Of a DNA stretch of 64,000 nucleotides, positions 16,712-26,359 are shown piece after piece. The notes under the pieces were generated by a model. The model searched no databases and was not told the DNA's origin. It saw nothing but the letters and a program-made list of their open reading frames with translations. Positions within the stretch are counted from its first letter, which is position 1. Each line of letters starts with the position of its first letter. The translations under genes and the position numbers were made by a program. Source of the stretch: Oscillospiraceae bacterium (GTDB lineage: Bacteria > Bacillota > Clostridia > Oscillospirales > Ruminococcaceae); contig SFFJ01000003.1 of assembly GCA_004557855.1 (NCBI GenBank), positions 41,773 through 105,772 of the forward strand, in the 5' to 3' direction.

Positions 16712-17695
16712 TTAAAATTCACTTCGTTTATCCCGCAGCATCAGCTCGGTCAGTGCGGCGGAGGGGTTTTTCCCCTCAAACAGAATGGCGTGGACGCACC
16801 GGCAGATGGGCATACGCACCCCCAGCTTTTCGGCCAGCGCCGTAACGCTTTGGGCGGCATAGTAGCCCTCCACCACCGCGCGGCGTTCGCCCAGGGCACC
16901 GGCCACCTGCGCCCCCTGACCGATGGCAACGCCTGCCATGTGATTGCGGGAATGGGGCGAGGTACAGGTCACGATCATATCCCCCATGCCGGCCAGCCCG
17001 AAGCAGGTGGTTTCCTCTCCGCCCGCCGCCTTAATCAATGCGGAAAGCTCCACCAGCGCCCGGCTCATCATCAGCGCCTTGGCGTTATCGCCGCAGCCCA
17101 TGCCCTCGGCCATGCCGGCCGCCAGCGCAATAATATTTTTGGCGGCGCCGCACAGCTCCACCCCGGTGATATCGGTGCTGCTGTAAACCCGGAAGGACGG
17201 GTTCATAAAGATGCCCTGCAGCCATTCGGCGACTGCCCGGTCGGCGCAGGCGGCAACACAGCCGGTAGGCATTTCTCTTGCTACCTCCTCGGCGTGAGAA
17301 GGCCCCGAAAGCGCCGCAATGGGATGCCCCGGCAGCGTCTCCGCCAGTATTTCGGACATCCGCAGACCGCTTTCCGGCTCCACGCCCTTGGCCACCGTTA
17401 CCAGCACCGCCTCCGGCATCAGGTACGGCTTGACCCGCAGGGCGGTTTGCCGCATGGCGTAGCTGGGCGGCGCAAAGACCACCAGCCCGCAGCCCGCCAC
17501 GACATCCTCCCGGTGGGTCAGGGGCAGGCCCTCCGGCAGCGGGACACCCGGCAGCATTTTATTCTCGCCGCGCTCCCGCAGGGCGCTGCATTCCTCCTCG
17601 CAGTAGGACCACAGGGTGACCTCGTGGCCGTTTTTTTGCAGCAGCAGCGAAAGGGCGGTGCCCCATGCACCGCTGCCCAGTACAGCGATCTTCAT
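16712..17695 (-). CDS. gpsA: Glycerol-3-phosphate dehydrogenase [NAD(P)+]
   Basis: 327 aa. MKIAVLGSGAWGTALSLLL is the Rossmann dinucleotide motif; IAALSGPSHAEEVAREMPT, the catalytic Lys region LCGAAKNIIALAAGMAEGMGCGDNAKA and GLAGMGDMIVTC are family signatures. It makes sn-glycerol-3-phosphate from dihydroxyacetone phosphate, the substrate of PlsY encoded just upstream. Start at MKIAVLG after AAGGAGGAGAAA rather than the in-frame ATG 11 codons earlier. An 81-nt element lies between plsY and gpsA. Confidence 0.95.
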   Translation of the reverse strand: MKIAVLGSGAWGTALSLLLQKNGHEVTLWSYCEEECSALRERGENKMLPGVPLPEGLPLTHREDVVAGCGLVVFAPPSYAMRQTALRVKPYLMPEAVLVTVAKGVEPESGLRMSEILAETLPGHPIAALSGPSHAEEVAREMPTGCVAACADRAVAEWLQGIFMNPSFRVYSSTDITGVELCGAAKNIIALAAGMAEGMGCGDNAKALMMSRALVELSALIKAAGGEETTCFGLAGMGDMIVTCTSPHSRNHMAGVAIGQGAQVAGALGERRAVVEGYYAAQSVTALAEKLGVRMPICRCVHAILFEGKNPSAALTELMLRDKRSEF

Positions 17696-17765
17696 TTTCT
17701 CCTCCTTGCCGGAAGGCCGGCGGGTCATATTTCTCTATCGGGGCCGGTACAGGGTGTGGGGAACC

Positions 17766-17846
17766 GGGGCGCAGCCCGTTTCGGCTCCGCCGAAACACAC
17801 GAGCGAAGCTCGTGTCGCCCGCCGCAGGCGGGCGGGGCTGCGCCCC
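17766..17846. repeat. GC-rich four-way-junction element 9 (plsY-gpsA)
   Basis: The cleanest copy, exactly 81 nt: GGGGCGCAGCCC, then GTTTCGGC-TCC-GCCGAAAC, ACACGAGC-GAA-GCTCGTGT, CGCCCGCC-GCA-GGCGGGCG, then GGGCTGCGCCCC. Every base outside the 3-nt loops is paired. It is the reverse complement order of elements 7 and 13. Confidence 0.92.
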
Positions 17847-17875
17847 GGCCCTGCCCCTTGCACCAACCTACGGCA

Positions 17876-18472
17876 TCAAACCTTATTTTCTTCTCCGCGG
17901 GCCAGCCGCGCCATATTTTCCCGGTGCGCCCACAGGATCAGCAGCGTCATGGCGGCAGCGCACCCTACGGGAATGGCCGGCGCCAGCCCCTGCCCGTGGC
18001 ACCAGGCGGCTACCGCCGGGGTCAGTGCAACCCCACCGATGATGGAACCCAGCGAAATGTACCGGGTGAGAAGCACCGGGATCCCCCACAGCACCACCAG
18101 CGGCAGGAGCAGGACGGGGTACAGCACCGCAGCCGCCCCCACCGTGCAGGCAATGCCCTTGCCGCCCCGGAAGCCGAAAAACAGCGGCCACATATGCCCC
18201 ACGATGACAAAAACCGCCGCAACACACCCGCCATCAAACCCGGCGATGGCACGCCCCAGCAAAACGGCAGCCGCCGCCTTGGCGGCGTCCCCCGCAAAGG
18301 TCGCCAGTGCTGCCTTCAGCTTGAAGGTGCGCAGCATATTGGTGGCGCCGGTGCCGCCGCTGCCATGCTGCCGTACATCATCGTGGAACAGTCCCCGGCT
18401 TAACAGTACGCCGGTGCTGATGCTGCCCAGCAGGTAGGCCGCTGCTGCAGCCGCAAGATATCGTAAGATCAT
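17876..18472 (-). CDS. plsY: Acyl-phosphate glycerol-3-phosphate acyltransferase PlsY
   Basis: 198 aa with five to six membrane helices. Conserved PlsY motifs: AAAYLLGSISTGVLLSR, GSGGTGATNMLRTF and FFGFRGGKGIACTVGA (the GGKG acyl-phosphate site), then GSIIGGVALTP. It transfers an acyl group from acyl phosphate to G3P to make lysophosphatidate in the membrane. GAAGGAGAAAGGAGCAAACC precedes the start. Transcription probably begins at the promoter at 18652-18680, which puts element 10 inside the 5' leader. Confidence 0.94.
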   Translation of the reverse strand: MILRYLAAAAAAYLLGSISTGVLLSRGLFHDDVRQHGSGGTGATNMLRTFKLKAALATFAGDAAKAAAAVLLGRAIAGFDGGCVAAVFVIVGHMWPLFFGFRGGKGIACTVGAAAVLYPVLLLPLVVLWGIPVLLTRYISLGSIIGGVALTPAVAAWCHGQGLAPAIPVGCAAAMTLLILWAHRENMARLARGEENKV

Positions 18473-18518
18473 GGTTTGCTCCTTTCTCCTTCGGGGGCTT
18501 GTGCAGGGTGCGGGAACC

Positions 18519-18599
18519 GGGCCGCAGGCCGCCCGCCCTCCGGGCGGGCCCGCAAGCTCCGCTTGCGGCTTTCGGCTGCGCCGAAAGGGCCTGCGGCCC
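18519..18599. repeat. GC-rich four-way-junction element 10 (plsY 5' leader)
   Basis: Exactly 81 nt: GGGCCGCAGGCC, GCCCGCCC-TCC-GGGCGGGC, CCGCAAGC-TCC-GCTTGCGG, CTTTCGGC-TGC-GCCGAAAG, GGCCTGCGGCCC. It lies between the plsY promoter and start codon, with the flank TTGTGCAGGGTGCGGG on the plsY side. Confidence 0.92.
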
Positions 18600-18651
18600 G
18601 GCCCCGCCCCCGGCAGGGCCCCGACGCACGGCCGTGCCCTATATGCCGCCT

Positions 18652-18680
18652 ATTGTACCAAACTTCCCCCGCCGGTTCAA
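18652..18680 (-). promoter_or_regulatory. Promoter of plsY-gpsA
   Basis: On the minus strand TTGAAC (18675-18680), 17-nt spacer, TACAAT (18652-18657). Confidence 0.75.
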
Positions 18681-18711
18681 GCGGGATTTTGTAAAACCTG
18701 CTTTTAGAGAG

Positions 18712-19467
18712 TTACAGATTTCTTGTATATCTGCACCTAGGATAGTTGGAGCATCCCCAAAATTGATGGCCTGTCTGTATCCCCTTTTTTGCTGTTCGAA
18801 GGATGAGATTTCCTCCACATACAGGACACACCTCACCGCTTTCTTTTGACATAATCTCTTTGATATGCCTTTCTCTTGTCGCTTGGTCTTGGTTGGTCAA
18901 TGGTTTTAGAGAATCATAAATAGAGTATATCTGCAAATCGTCGAGAATGCTTGGATATGAGTGCCAAATATCTTTTATTACATGAGGAAGCTCTTTTTCT
19001 TTACAAATAAATGTGCAGTCTCGTTCCATGGAAAGCGCTTTTATTTCACATCGGTTTGAAAAAACGATAATGGAAATTGCCTGGAGATTGGTGCCAAGAT
19101 AATTTTTAAGTGCCCTTATATGGGAGTTGTTTTGCCATACGGGATTGTAAAAATGGTATTTTTCAACCTTATTTCTTCCGAACCATGTTTTTCCCGCATA
19201 TAGCGTAGCCGTCCAATTTCGGTTGTTTTCGTTTCCAAAAATATACCCAGAAAAGTTTTTGCTTTCTATTACAAATAATCCCTTTGTTGTTATATATACG
19301 ACATCTATTTCCGCTGTGCTTCCATCTTCTTTCGGGATATATATGTTTCTCAGTATTTTTCCATTTTTTCCAAACGGGTTTATTAGCTTAAGTTTATTTA
19401 CTATTTCTCTTTCTCCCCATGCGCCAATCATCTTTGGAGTTACAAATAAATCCTTTATTATTCCCAT
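18712..19467 (-). CDS. NERD-domain protein with C-terminal topoisomerase-type zinc finger
   Basis: 251 aa. Residues about 14-130 form a NERD (nuclease-related) domain: GAWGEREIVNKLKLI, then AEIDVVYITTKGLFVIESKNFSGYIFG with the D...E-x-K pattern of PD-(D/E)xK nucleases. Residues about 213-251 hold CPVCGG-15-CSNYPRCRYTRNL, a C4 zinc finger as in topoisomerase I tails. Its biochemical role is unknown; the family is inferred to act on nucleic acid. Base composition is strikingly AT-rich and codon use (AAA, ATT, TTT) differs from all neighbours, which points to recent acquisition. ATAGGAGGTCAGC precedes the ATG, and a good promoter lies upstream. Confidence 0.85.
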   Translation of the reverse strand: MGIIKDLFVTPKMIGAWGEREIVNKLKLINPFGKNGKILRNIYIPKEDGSTAEIDVVYITTKGLFVIESKNFSGYIFGNENNRNWTATLYAGKTWFGRNKVEKYHFYNPVWQNNSHIRALKNYLGTNLQAISIIVFSNRCEIKALSMERDCTFICKEKELPHVIKDIWHSYPSILDDLQIYSIYDSLKPLTNQDQATRERHIKEIMSKESGEVCPVCGGNLILRTAKKGIQTGHQFWGCSNYPRCRYTRNL

Positions 19468-19493
19468 GCTGACCTCCTATGAGTTGTACAAAT

Positions 19494-19522
19494 ATTCTAT
19501 CATAGTTTCATTTAGCATTCAA
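19494..19522 (-). promoter_or_regulatory. Promoter of the NERD gene
   Basis: Minus strand TTGAAT (19517-19522), 17-nt spacer, TAGAAT (19494-19499). Confidence 0.7.
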
Positions 19523-19562
19523 CAAGCAGGCTTTATCACCCACTTTTTCTCACTTCTCCACC

Positions 19563-19591
19563 TTGTAAATTGCCCCATTTTAAGGTATGAT
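19563..19591 (+). promoter_or_regulatory. Promoter of the MFS transporter
   Basis: TTGTAA (19563-19568), 17-nt spacer, TATGAT (19586-19591). Confidence 0.65.
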
Positions 19592-19638
19592 AGGAGCAGC
19601 GCGACCCCCATTATATCAGAGGAGATGTTATTTTACCC

Positions 19639-20970
19639 ATGAAGCTCAACAATAAGCGCACCATTCTGGTGGGACTTGCGTTTTTGTCCATCTGCTCCTT
19701 CTGGCAGATGTATAACAGCGTGATCCCCAAAATCCTGACCTACACCTTCCATCTGGATGAGACCTACTCCGGTATCATCATGGCCGCCGATAACGTACTG
19801 GCCCTGTTCCTGCTGCCGCTGTTCGGCGCCATCAGTGACAGAAACCGCAGCCGTTTGGGCCGCCGGATGCCCTTCATCCTTTGCGGGACAGGCTGCGCCA
19901 TCCTGCTGATGATGCTGCTGCCCATTCTGGATAACAGCTACGCCGCCAACCCCTCGGTCACCAAGCTGGTGCTGTTTATTGCCGTTTTGGGACTTCTTCT
20001 CATCGCCATGGGCACCTACCGTTCCCCGGCGGTCGCCCTGATGCCCGACCTGACCCCCAAACCCCTGCGCAGCCGCGCCAATGCCATCATCAACCTGATG
20101 GGCGCCGTGGGCGGTATCCTGTACCTGGTCATCACCAGTGTGCTGTATTCCTCCAGCCGGGTGGCCGGCCTGGAGCACGTGAACTACCTGCCGCTATTCG
20201 CCATCGTGGCGGGCATTATGGCGGTTTCGGTCGGCGTGCTGTTTGCCACCATCCGCGAGAAAAAGCTGCATGAAGAAAATATGGCACTGGAGGCCGAGCA
20301 TCCCGAATGGAACCTGGCCGAGGTGGATGAAAGCGGCAACGAAAAGCTGCCCCCCGCCGTCCGCCGCAGCCTGGGCTTTTTGCTGGCGTCCATCGCCCTG
20401 TGGTTCATCGGCTATAATGCCATCGAGACCTGGTTTACCACCTTTGCCGATAAAATGTGGGGCATGGCCCTGGGTGATGCCACCCTCTGCCTGACCATCG
20501 CCACCGCCGGCGCCATCTGCTCCTATATCCCCGTCGGGATCGTCGCCAGCCGCATCGGCCGCCGCCGCACCATCCTGTTCGGCGTGCTGCTGCTTACCGC
20601 CTGCTTCGGCTCGGGCTATGTCTATACCCTTTCCAATAACACCTTCCACCCGGCGCTGTATGCCCTGTTTGCACTGGTCGGCGTGGCGTGGGCGTCCATC
20701 AATGTAAACAGCCTGCCCATGGTAGTGGAAATGTGCAAGGGCAGCGATGTCGGTAAATTCACCGGCTACTACTACACCGCCAGCATGGCGGCGCAAACCG
20801 TCACCCCCATCGTGGCGGGCTGGCTGCTCAAGCATGTCAGCTATTCGGTGCTGTTCCTGTATTCCGCCATCTTTGTGGCGCTGGCGTTCTTCACCATGCT
20901 TATGGTGCGCCACGGCGATGTCAAAGTGGAAGCCAAGCGCGGCCTGGAAGCCTTTGATGTAGACGACTGA
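19639..20970 (+). CDS. MFS transporter, SLC45/GPH sugar-transporter-like
   Basis: 443 aa with about 12 membrane helices. The loop 2-3 motif FGAISDRNRSRLGRRMPFIL (D-R..SR.GRR.P) is the SLC45/GPH cation-sugar symporter signature; MPDLTPKPLRSRANAIINLMG is the equivalent loop after helix 4. A hydrophilic central loop with LEAEHPEWNLAEVDESG splits the two halves. The substrate is not predictable; disaccharides are common for the group. GAGGAG lies 14 nt before the ATG, a long spacing. Single gene with its own promoter and terminator. Confidence 0.85.
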   Translation: MKLNNKRTILVGLAFLSICSFWQMYNSVIPKILTYTFHLDETYSGIIMAADNVLALFLLPLFGAISDRNRSRLGRRMPFILCGTGCAILLMMLLPILDNSYAANPSVTKLVLFIAVLGLLLIAMGTYRSPAVALMPDLTPKPLRSRANAIINLMGAVGGILYLVITSVLYSSSRVAGLEHVNYLPLFAIVAGIMAVSVGVLFATIREKKLHEENMALEAEHPEWNLAEVDESGNEKLPPAVRRSLGFLLASIALWFIGYNAIETWFTTFADKMWGMALGDATLCLTIATAGAICSYIPVGIVASRIGRRRTILFGVLLLTACFGSGYVYTLSNNTFHPALYALFALVGVAWASINVNSLPMVVEMCKGSDVGKFTGYYYTASMAAQTVTPIVAGWLLKHVSYSVLFLYSAIFVALAFFTMLMVRHGDVKVEAKRGLEAFDVDD

Positions 20971-21002
20971 TCCCCGCAGCAATACTTCCCCCGGATAAAG
21001 CT

Positions 21003-21048
21003 CCCTCCCCCGGCCGAAACACCCGGTTCCCGTCGGGGGAGGGCTTTT
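21003..21048 (+). terminator. Terminator after the MFS transporter
   Basis: CCCTCCCCCG pairs with CGGGGGAGGG across a 21-nt loop, followed by CTTTTG. Confidence 0.8.
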
Positions 21049-21055
21049 GCATGCC

Positions 21056-21090
21056 AAAAGCCGCCGCGCCTTTCGGCACGGCGGCTGGTT
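21056..21090 (-). terminator. Terminator of the trigger-factor-like lipoprotein gene
   Basis: On the minus strand AGCCGCCG-TGCCGAAAGGCG-CGGCGGCT followed by TTTGG. Convergent with the preceding terminator. Confidence 0.75.
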
Positions 21091-21105
21091 ACAGCGGTTA
21101 TCGGG

Positions 21106-22293
21106 TTATGCGGCGGGACCTTCGGTATCGGTCTCGTTTGCATCGGCCCCATTATCGGTAACGGCGGGCACGATGATCTCGCTGATCTCGGTGTAGCTGG
21201 GGGCGGGGTTCTGTGCGGTCAGGAACTCCCCGACATTATTGATGGTGACGGCGCGGTAAATATAGCCGTAGCCGTACTGCTCCACGTAGGAGGAAATATC
21301 ATCGGCGTCCTTCTCGGCCTTGAAGTAGTCCTTCACGTTCTGCTCGGTGGCGATGAGGTTCTCCTGCTCGGCGATGGCCAGCAGCGTCATGTACTGGGAG
21401 ATGCTGTTGCGGATATCCTCCTCGTACTTGGTGCGGAAGGCCTCCTCGCTGTCTACGCCGTAGTAGTAGGACATCAGGGTGGTGTAATCCAGGCTGTACT
21501 GCAGTGCGGAGAACTTGAGCTGCTTGATGACATTGGAAACCTCGTTATCCACCAGCTTCTGGGGCACCTCGCTGACGGTGCAGTTCTTGAAGATGGTCTC
21601 CATCAGGGCGGTGGTCACCTGGCTTTCCCGCAGGTCCTTGGCGATGGTCTCGCGCATATTCTCCACGGAGGTATAGCCGTAGTCCTTATTGAGGTTCTCC
21701 ATGACGAAATCATCGGTCAGCTCGAAGGTATGGGTGACGATGATCTTATTGATGGTCACGGTGAAGGTGGCCTCCTTACCGGCCAGATCGGGGTTGTTCG
21801 GGTAGGAGTCGGGGAAGGTCACATTGATATCGAAGGTCTCGCCGGGCTTGTGGCCGATGAGCTGCTCCAGGAAATCATCGATGTAGCTGGTGACGCCGAT
21901 GGTGACCTCGGTGCCGGCACCCTTGGTGCTGCCACCCTCAAATTCCACGCCGTCTACCTTGCCCACATAGTCGATGTTCAGGGTGTCGCCGTCCTCAACG
22001 GCACGGTCGGTCACATCCTCCTTGTAGGTGTGGCTGGACATAATGGAATCGATCTTCTTCTGAATATCCTCTTCCTTTACGGTCAGGGTGCTTTCATCAT
22101 ACTGGATGCCGGTGTACTGGCCGAGGGTGACATAGTCCTTCAGGTTGACGCCGTCGTAGCGGCCGTCGGTGGTCAAACCGAGACTGTAATTGACAGCGGC
22201 ATCGCCGTTGCCCTGCTTCCCGGCACAGGCGGTCAGGGTCACGCACAGCATCAGCGCCATCAGCATGGCCAGCACTTTTACAAACTTGTTCAT
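21106..22293 (-). CDS. Trigger-factor-like FKBP peptidyl-prolyl isomerase lipoprotein
   Basis: 395 aa. The N-terminus MNKFVKVLAMLMALMLCVTL followed by TAC is a lipoprotein signal peptide with the acylated Cys at residue 23. Residues about 95-185 form an FKBP-type isomerase domain (VEDGDTLNIDYVGKVDGVEF, then IGVTSYIDDFLEQLIGHKPG and FPDSYPNNPDLAGKEATF, as in trigger factor). Residues about 190-345 resemble the trigger factor C-terminal chaperone arms. The ribosome-binding N-domain is missing and replaced by the signal. It should therefore be a foldase on the outside of the membrane, not a ribosome-bound one. Acidic C-terminal tail. Own promoter and terminator. Confidence 0.88.
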   Translation of the reverse strand: MNKFVKVLAMLMALMLCVTLTACAGKQGNGDAAVNYSLGLTTDGRYDGVNLKDYVTLGQYTGIQYDESTLTVKEEDIQKKIDSIMSSHTYKEDVTDRAVEDGDTLNIDYVGKVDGVEFEGGSTKGAGTEVTIGVTSYIDDFLEQLIGHKPGETFDINVTFPDSYPNNPDLAGKEATFTVTINKIIVTHTFELTDDFVMENLNKDYGYTSVENMRETIAKDLRESQVTTALMETIFKNCTVSEVPQKLVDNEVSNVIKQLKFSALQYSLDYTTLMSYYYGVDSEEAFRTKYEEDIRNSISQYMTLLAIAEQENLIATEQNVKDYFKAEKDADDISSYVEQYGYGYIYRAVTINNVGEFLTAQNPAPSYTEISEIIVPAVTDNGADANETDTEGPAA

Positions 22294-22346
22294 TTCGCTT
22301 CCTCCAAATTGGCAGCCGCCGGTTGGGCGGCGTAATATCGTTCCCT

Positions 22347-22375
22347 ATTATAACTGTTTTTCGCCCGCTTGTCTA
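22347..22375 (-). promoter_or_regulatory. Promoter of the trigger-factor-like lipoprotein gene
   Basis: Minus strand TAGACA (22370-22375), 17-nt spacer, TATAAT (22347-22352). Confidence 0.8.
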
Positions 22376-22428
22376 CCAAACTGGAAAAAACTTTACACGT
22401 GGTTCATTTTTGCCCGCCAAACGCCGCA

Positions 22429-22461
22429 AAAATCCCCCCTGCATCGGCAAGGGGGATTTCT
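22429..22461 (-). terminator. Distal terminator-like hairpin downstream of guaB
   Basis: AATCCCCCTTGC pairs with GCAGGGGGGATT, and a T-run follows on the minus strand. It is a near copy of the hairpin at 22553-22582, so guaB has two successive terminators 125 nt apart. Confidence 0.7.
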
Positions 22462-22552
22462 ATAATGCCTGTCAGCTGCGGACGGAGCAGACGGGCTTTG
22501 GCAGGGAAGCTTTTCCTGCCCGTATGATATGCGGCTGGTTTTCACCCCCGGC

Positions 22553-22582
22553 AAAAATCCCCCCTGCGGCGGCAAGGGGGAT
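22553..22582 (-). terminator. Proximal terminator of guaB
   Basis: Minus strand ATCCCCC-TTGCCGCCGCA-GGGGGGAT then TTTTTG, 16 nt after the stop codon. Confidence 0.85.
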
Positions 22583-22597
22583 GGGTGGGGGGTATGA

Positions 22598-24265
<1,668 letters not shown>

Positions 24266-24406
24266 TTATGCCGGCTTTGGCGCAATTCTCTGTTTTTATC
24301 AAAGGAACGGGGAAAAACGGGCGGTTACATGGGATTTTTGACCGAGGGCGGCGGGGCCCTTCGGGGCGAAACCGCGAAATTTCCACAGAAGAAAAGCAAA
24401 AAAATG

Positions 24407-24435
24407 TTGACAAGGCTTTTCTCATTTAGTATAAT
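24407..24435 (+). promoter_or_regulatory. Promoter of the tRNA pair
   Basis: Consensus TTGACA (24407-24412), 17-nt spacer, TATAAT (24430-24435). Confidence 0.9.
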
Positions 24436-24463
24436 AACGATTGCGTGATGACCACGCTCATAT

Positions 24464-24540
24464 GGCGGTATAGCTCAGTTGGCTAGAGCATTCGGTTCAT
24501 ACCCGGAGTGTCGGCGGTTCGAATCCACCTACCGCTACCA
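24464..24540 (+). tRNA. tRNA-Met (CAT)
   Basis: 77 nt with encoded CCA. Acceptor GGCGGTA pairs with TACCGCT; D-loop TAGCTCAGTTGGCTAGAGCA; anticodon CAT in TTCGGTTCATACCCGGA; T-arm GGTTCGAATCC. The acceptor starts with a G:T pair rather than the mismatch typical of initiators, so it is probably elongator tRNA-Met or tRNA-Ile2 (lysidine type); sequence alone does not separate the two. Confidence 0.93.
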
Positions 24541-24544
24541 TAAT

Positions 24545-24619
24545 GGCCCGGTGGTCAAGCGGCTAAGACACGGCCCTTTCACGGCTGTAACACGGGTTCG
24601 ATTCCCGTCCGGGTCACCA
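24545..24619 (+). tRNA. tRNA-Glu (TTC)
   Basis: 75 nt with encoded CCA. Acceptor GGCCCGG/CCGGGTC, D-arm TGGTCAAGCGGCTAAGACA, anticodon TTC in GCCCTTTCACGGC, T-arm GGGTTCGATTCCC. Four nucleotides after tRNA-Met, same transcript. Confidence 0.95.
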
Positions 24620-24621
24620 GA

Positions 24622-24654
24622 TAAAAAAAGACGCCGGCAAGGCGCTTTTTTTAT
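24622..24654. terminator. Bidirectional terminator after the tRNAs
   Basis: An A-run, GACGCC-GGCAA-GGCGC and a T-run; usable from either strand. The following 24655-24973 stretch has no gene and holds element 11. Confidence 0.85.
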
Positions 24655-24763
24655 AGGTGGCCCCCAAAGCCCGAGACCACAAGGCAAATACCGAAACAGG
24701 CAGGAAAAGCAGCAAACGGCTGCGGTCCTGCCTGCTTTTCTTTTTCCCTGCAGCGGGCGCACA

Positions 24764-24846
24764 GGGGCGCAGCCCGCCCCGGCCTTCGGCCGGGGCAGCC
24801 GGTGCGAAGCACCGGCTCGGCGGCTCCGCCGCCGGGGCTGCGCCCC
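24764..24846. repeat. GC-rich four-way-junction element 11 (tRNAs-eno)
   Basis: GGGGCGCAGCCC/GGGCTGCGCCCC around GCCCCGGCC-TTC, AGCCGGTGC-GAA and CGGCGGC-TCC-GCCGCCG hairpins: 12+21+21+17+12 = 83 nt. Confidence 0.9.
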
Positions 24847-24973
24847 GTCCCTGCGGCAGGCAGTCGCTTTTGGCAGGGCCGCTTTTCGCAAAGAGGGGGC
24901 TGCCCCGTTAAAAACGGCTATTCCCCGGCAGGACGGCTCTGCGTTCATCCCGGCCGGGGCAGCCCCTTCCCCG

Positions 24974-26236
24974 TCAGTCTGCCCCCGCCAGCATCGCTTC
25001 GATGCAAAGCAGGCGGTTGTATTTTGCGGTGCGCTCGCCGCGGCAGGGCGCCCCGGCTTTGATCTGCCCGCAGCCGGTGGCCACCGTAAGGTCGGCAATG
25101 GTGGTATCCTCGGTTTCACCGCTGCGGTGGCTCAGGATGACCCCGTACCCCGCCTGCTGCGCCAGTGCCGCCGTTTCCAGCGTTTCGGTCAGGGTGCCTA
25201 CCTGGTTGGGCTTGATGAGAACCGCATTTGCCGAACGGCGGGCAAGCCCCAGCTCCAGCCGGGCCTTTTGGGTCACAAAAAGGTCATCCCCCACAAGCTG
25301 CACCCGCTTGCCAAGGGCTTCGGTCAGCTGCCCCCACAGCGGCCAGTCGTCCTCCCCGGCGGGGTCCTCCAGCGAGAGAATGGGGTATTTTTCGGTCAGC
25401 TGCCGCCAGTAGCATAACAGGTCCTGCGGGCCCCGCAGGAGGCCCTGCTTGGGCAGGCGGTACAGGCCGCCCTCGGTCTGCCATTCCCCGGCGGCGGCAT
25501 CCAACGCCAACGCCATATCCTCCCCGGGGGTCAGGCGGCAGTCCTCCATCGCCCGTAAAATGAGCTCCAGCGCCTGCTCCTCACTTTCCAGACGGGGCGC
25601 AAAGCCGCCCTCATCCCCCACCCCGCAGGCAAGCCCCTGCTCCTCCAGCAGCGCCCCCAGCCGGTGGGTGACCCGCACACAGCGTTCCAGCCCGCGGGCA
25701 AAGGTTGCCGTGCCCAGCGGAATGATCATAAATTCCTGAATATCGATGTTATTGGGGGCGTGGCGGCCGCCGTTCAGGATGTTCATCATGGGGCGGGGCA
25801 GGCAGGGGTGCCGCCCGGTCAGGTCCACAAGGTGACGCCACAGCGGGACGCCCCGCGCGGCAGCGGCGGCATGGGCAGCGGCCAGGCTGACTGCCAAAAC
25901 CGCATTGGCGCCCAGCCGGGATTTATCCCCGGTGCCGTCTGCTTCGCACAGGGTGCGGTCGATGGTGCATTGGTCGGCGGCGTCCAGCCCCGTAACGGCT
26001 TCGGCCAGCTCACGGTTTACCGCCGTGACGGCCGCCAGCACCCCCTTACCGCCGTAGCGGTCGGGGTCGCCGTCCCGCTTTTCGCAGGCTTCGTGCCCGC
26101 CGGTGGAGGCCCCGCTGGGAACGGCGGCGGCGCCGGTCGCCCCGTTTTGCAGGGTGACCTCTGCCCGGACGGTGGGGTTGCCCCGGCTGTCGAGGATCTC
26201 AAGGGCTTGTACTTTGGTGATGGTGGTATTCGGCAT
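24974..26236 (-). CDS. eno: Enolase
   Basis: 420 aa. VPSGASTGGHEA, NMINLD-type core replaced by the enolase set: PMMNILNGGRHAPNNIDIQEF, LSLEDPAGEDDW (metal Glu/Asp), VGDDLFVTQKARL, NAVLIKPNQVGTLTET and the signature ILSHRSGETEDTTIADLTVA with GAPCRGERTAKYNRLL. It interconverts 2-phosphoglycerate and phosphoenolpyruvate in the cytoplasm. Start at MPNTTITKVQ after CAAGGAGGAAGCC; an ATG eight codons upstream is less likely. Element 12 lies in the upstream leader. Confidence 0.95.
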   Translation of the reverse strand: MPNTTITKVQALEILDSRGNPTVRAEVTLQNGATGAAAVPSGASTGGHEACEKRDGDPDRYGGKGVLAAVTAVNRELAEAVTGLDAADQCTIDRTLCEADGTGDKSRLGANAVLAVSLAAAHAAAAARGVPLWRHLVDLTGRHPCLPRPMMNILNGGRHAPNNIDIQEFMIIPLGTATFARGLERCVRVTHRLGALLEEQGLACGVGDEGGFAPRLESEEQALELILRAMEDCRLTPGEDMALALDAAAGEWQTEGGLYRLPKQGLLRGPQDLLCYWRQLTEKYPILSLEDPAGEDDWPLWGQLTEALGKRVQLVGDDLFVTQKARLELGLARRSANAVLIKPNQVGTLTETLETAALAQQAGYGVILSHRSGETEDTTIADLTVATGCGQIKAGAPCRGERTAKYNRLLCIEAMLAGAD

Positions 26237-26270
26237 GGCTTCCTCCTTGGCTTCGCACAAGGCGCAGGTT

Positions 26271-26359
26271 GGCGGCCGCAGGCCAAACCGCCCCTCCGGG
26301 GCGGTTTCGGCGGGCTCCGCCCGCCGGTTTCGGCTCCGCCGAAACGGCCTGCGGCCGCC
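26271..26359. repeat. GC-rich four-way-junction element 12 (eno upstream region)
   Basis: 14-nt arms GGCGGCCGCAGGCC/GGCCTGCGGCCGCC around AAACCGCCCC-TCC, CGGCGGGC-TCC-GCCCGCCG and GTTTCGGC-TCC-GCCGAAAC: 14+23+19+19+14 = 89 nt. Flanks GCACAAGGCGCAGG and CCCCTTGCAGGG on either side. The rest of the 26237-26546 gap shows no gene. Confidence 0.9.

Noticed and set aside
16547..18403. 618-codon plus-strand frame opposite gpsA and plsY
   Set aside because: It reads through element 9 and opposite two well-defined genes; no domain is recognisable.
18712..19467. Prophage or integrated plasmid around the NERD gene
   Set aside because: Only one gene has deviant composition; no integrase, att repeats or tRNA target flank it.
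19626..19643. Five-codon upstream frame overlapping the MFS transporter start (ATGA)
   Set aside because: Its ATG directly abuts the GAGGAG ribosome site with no spacing, so initiation there is unlikely.
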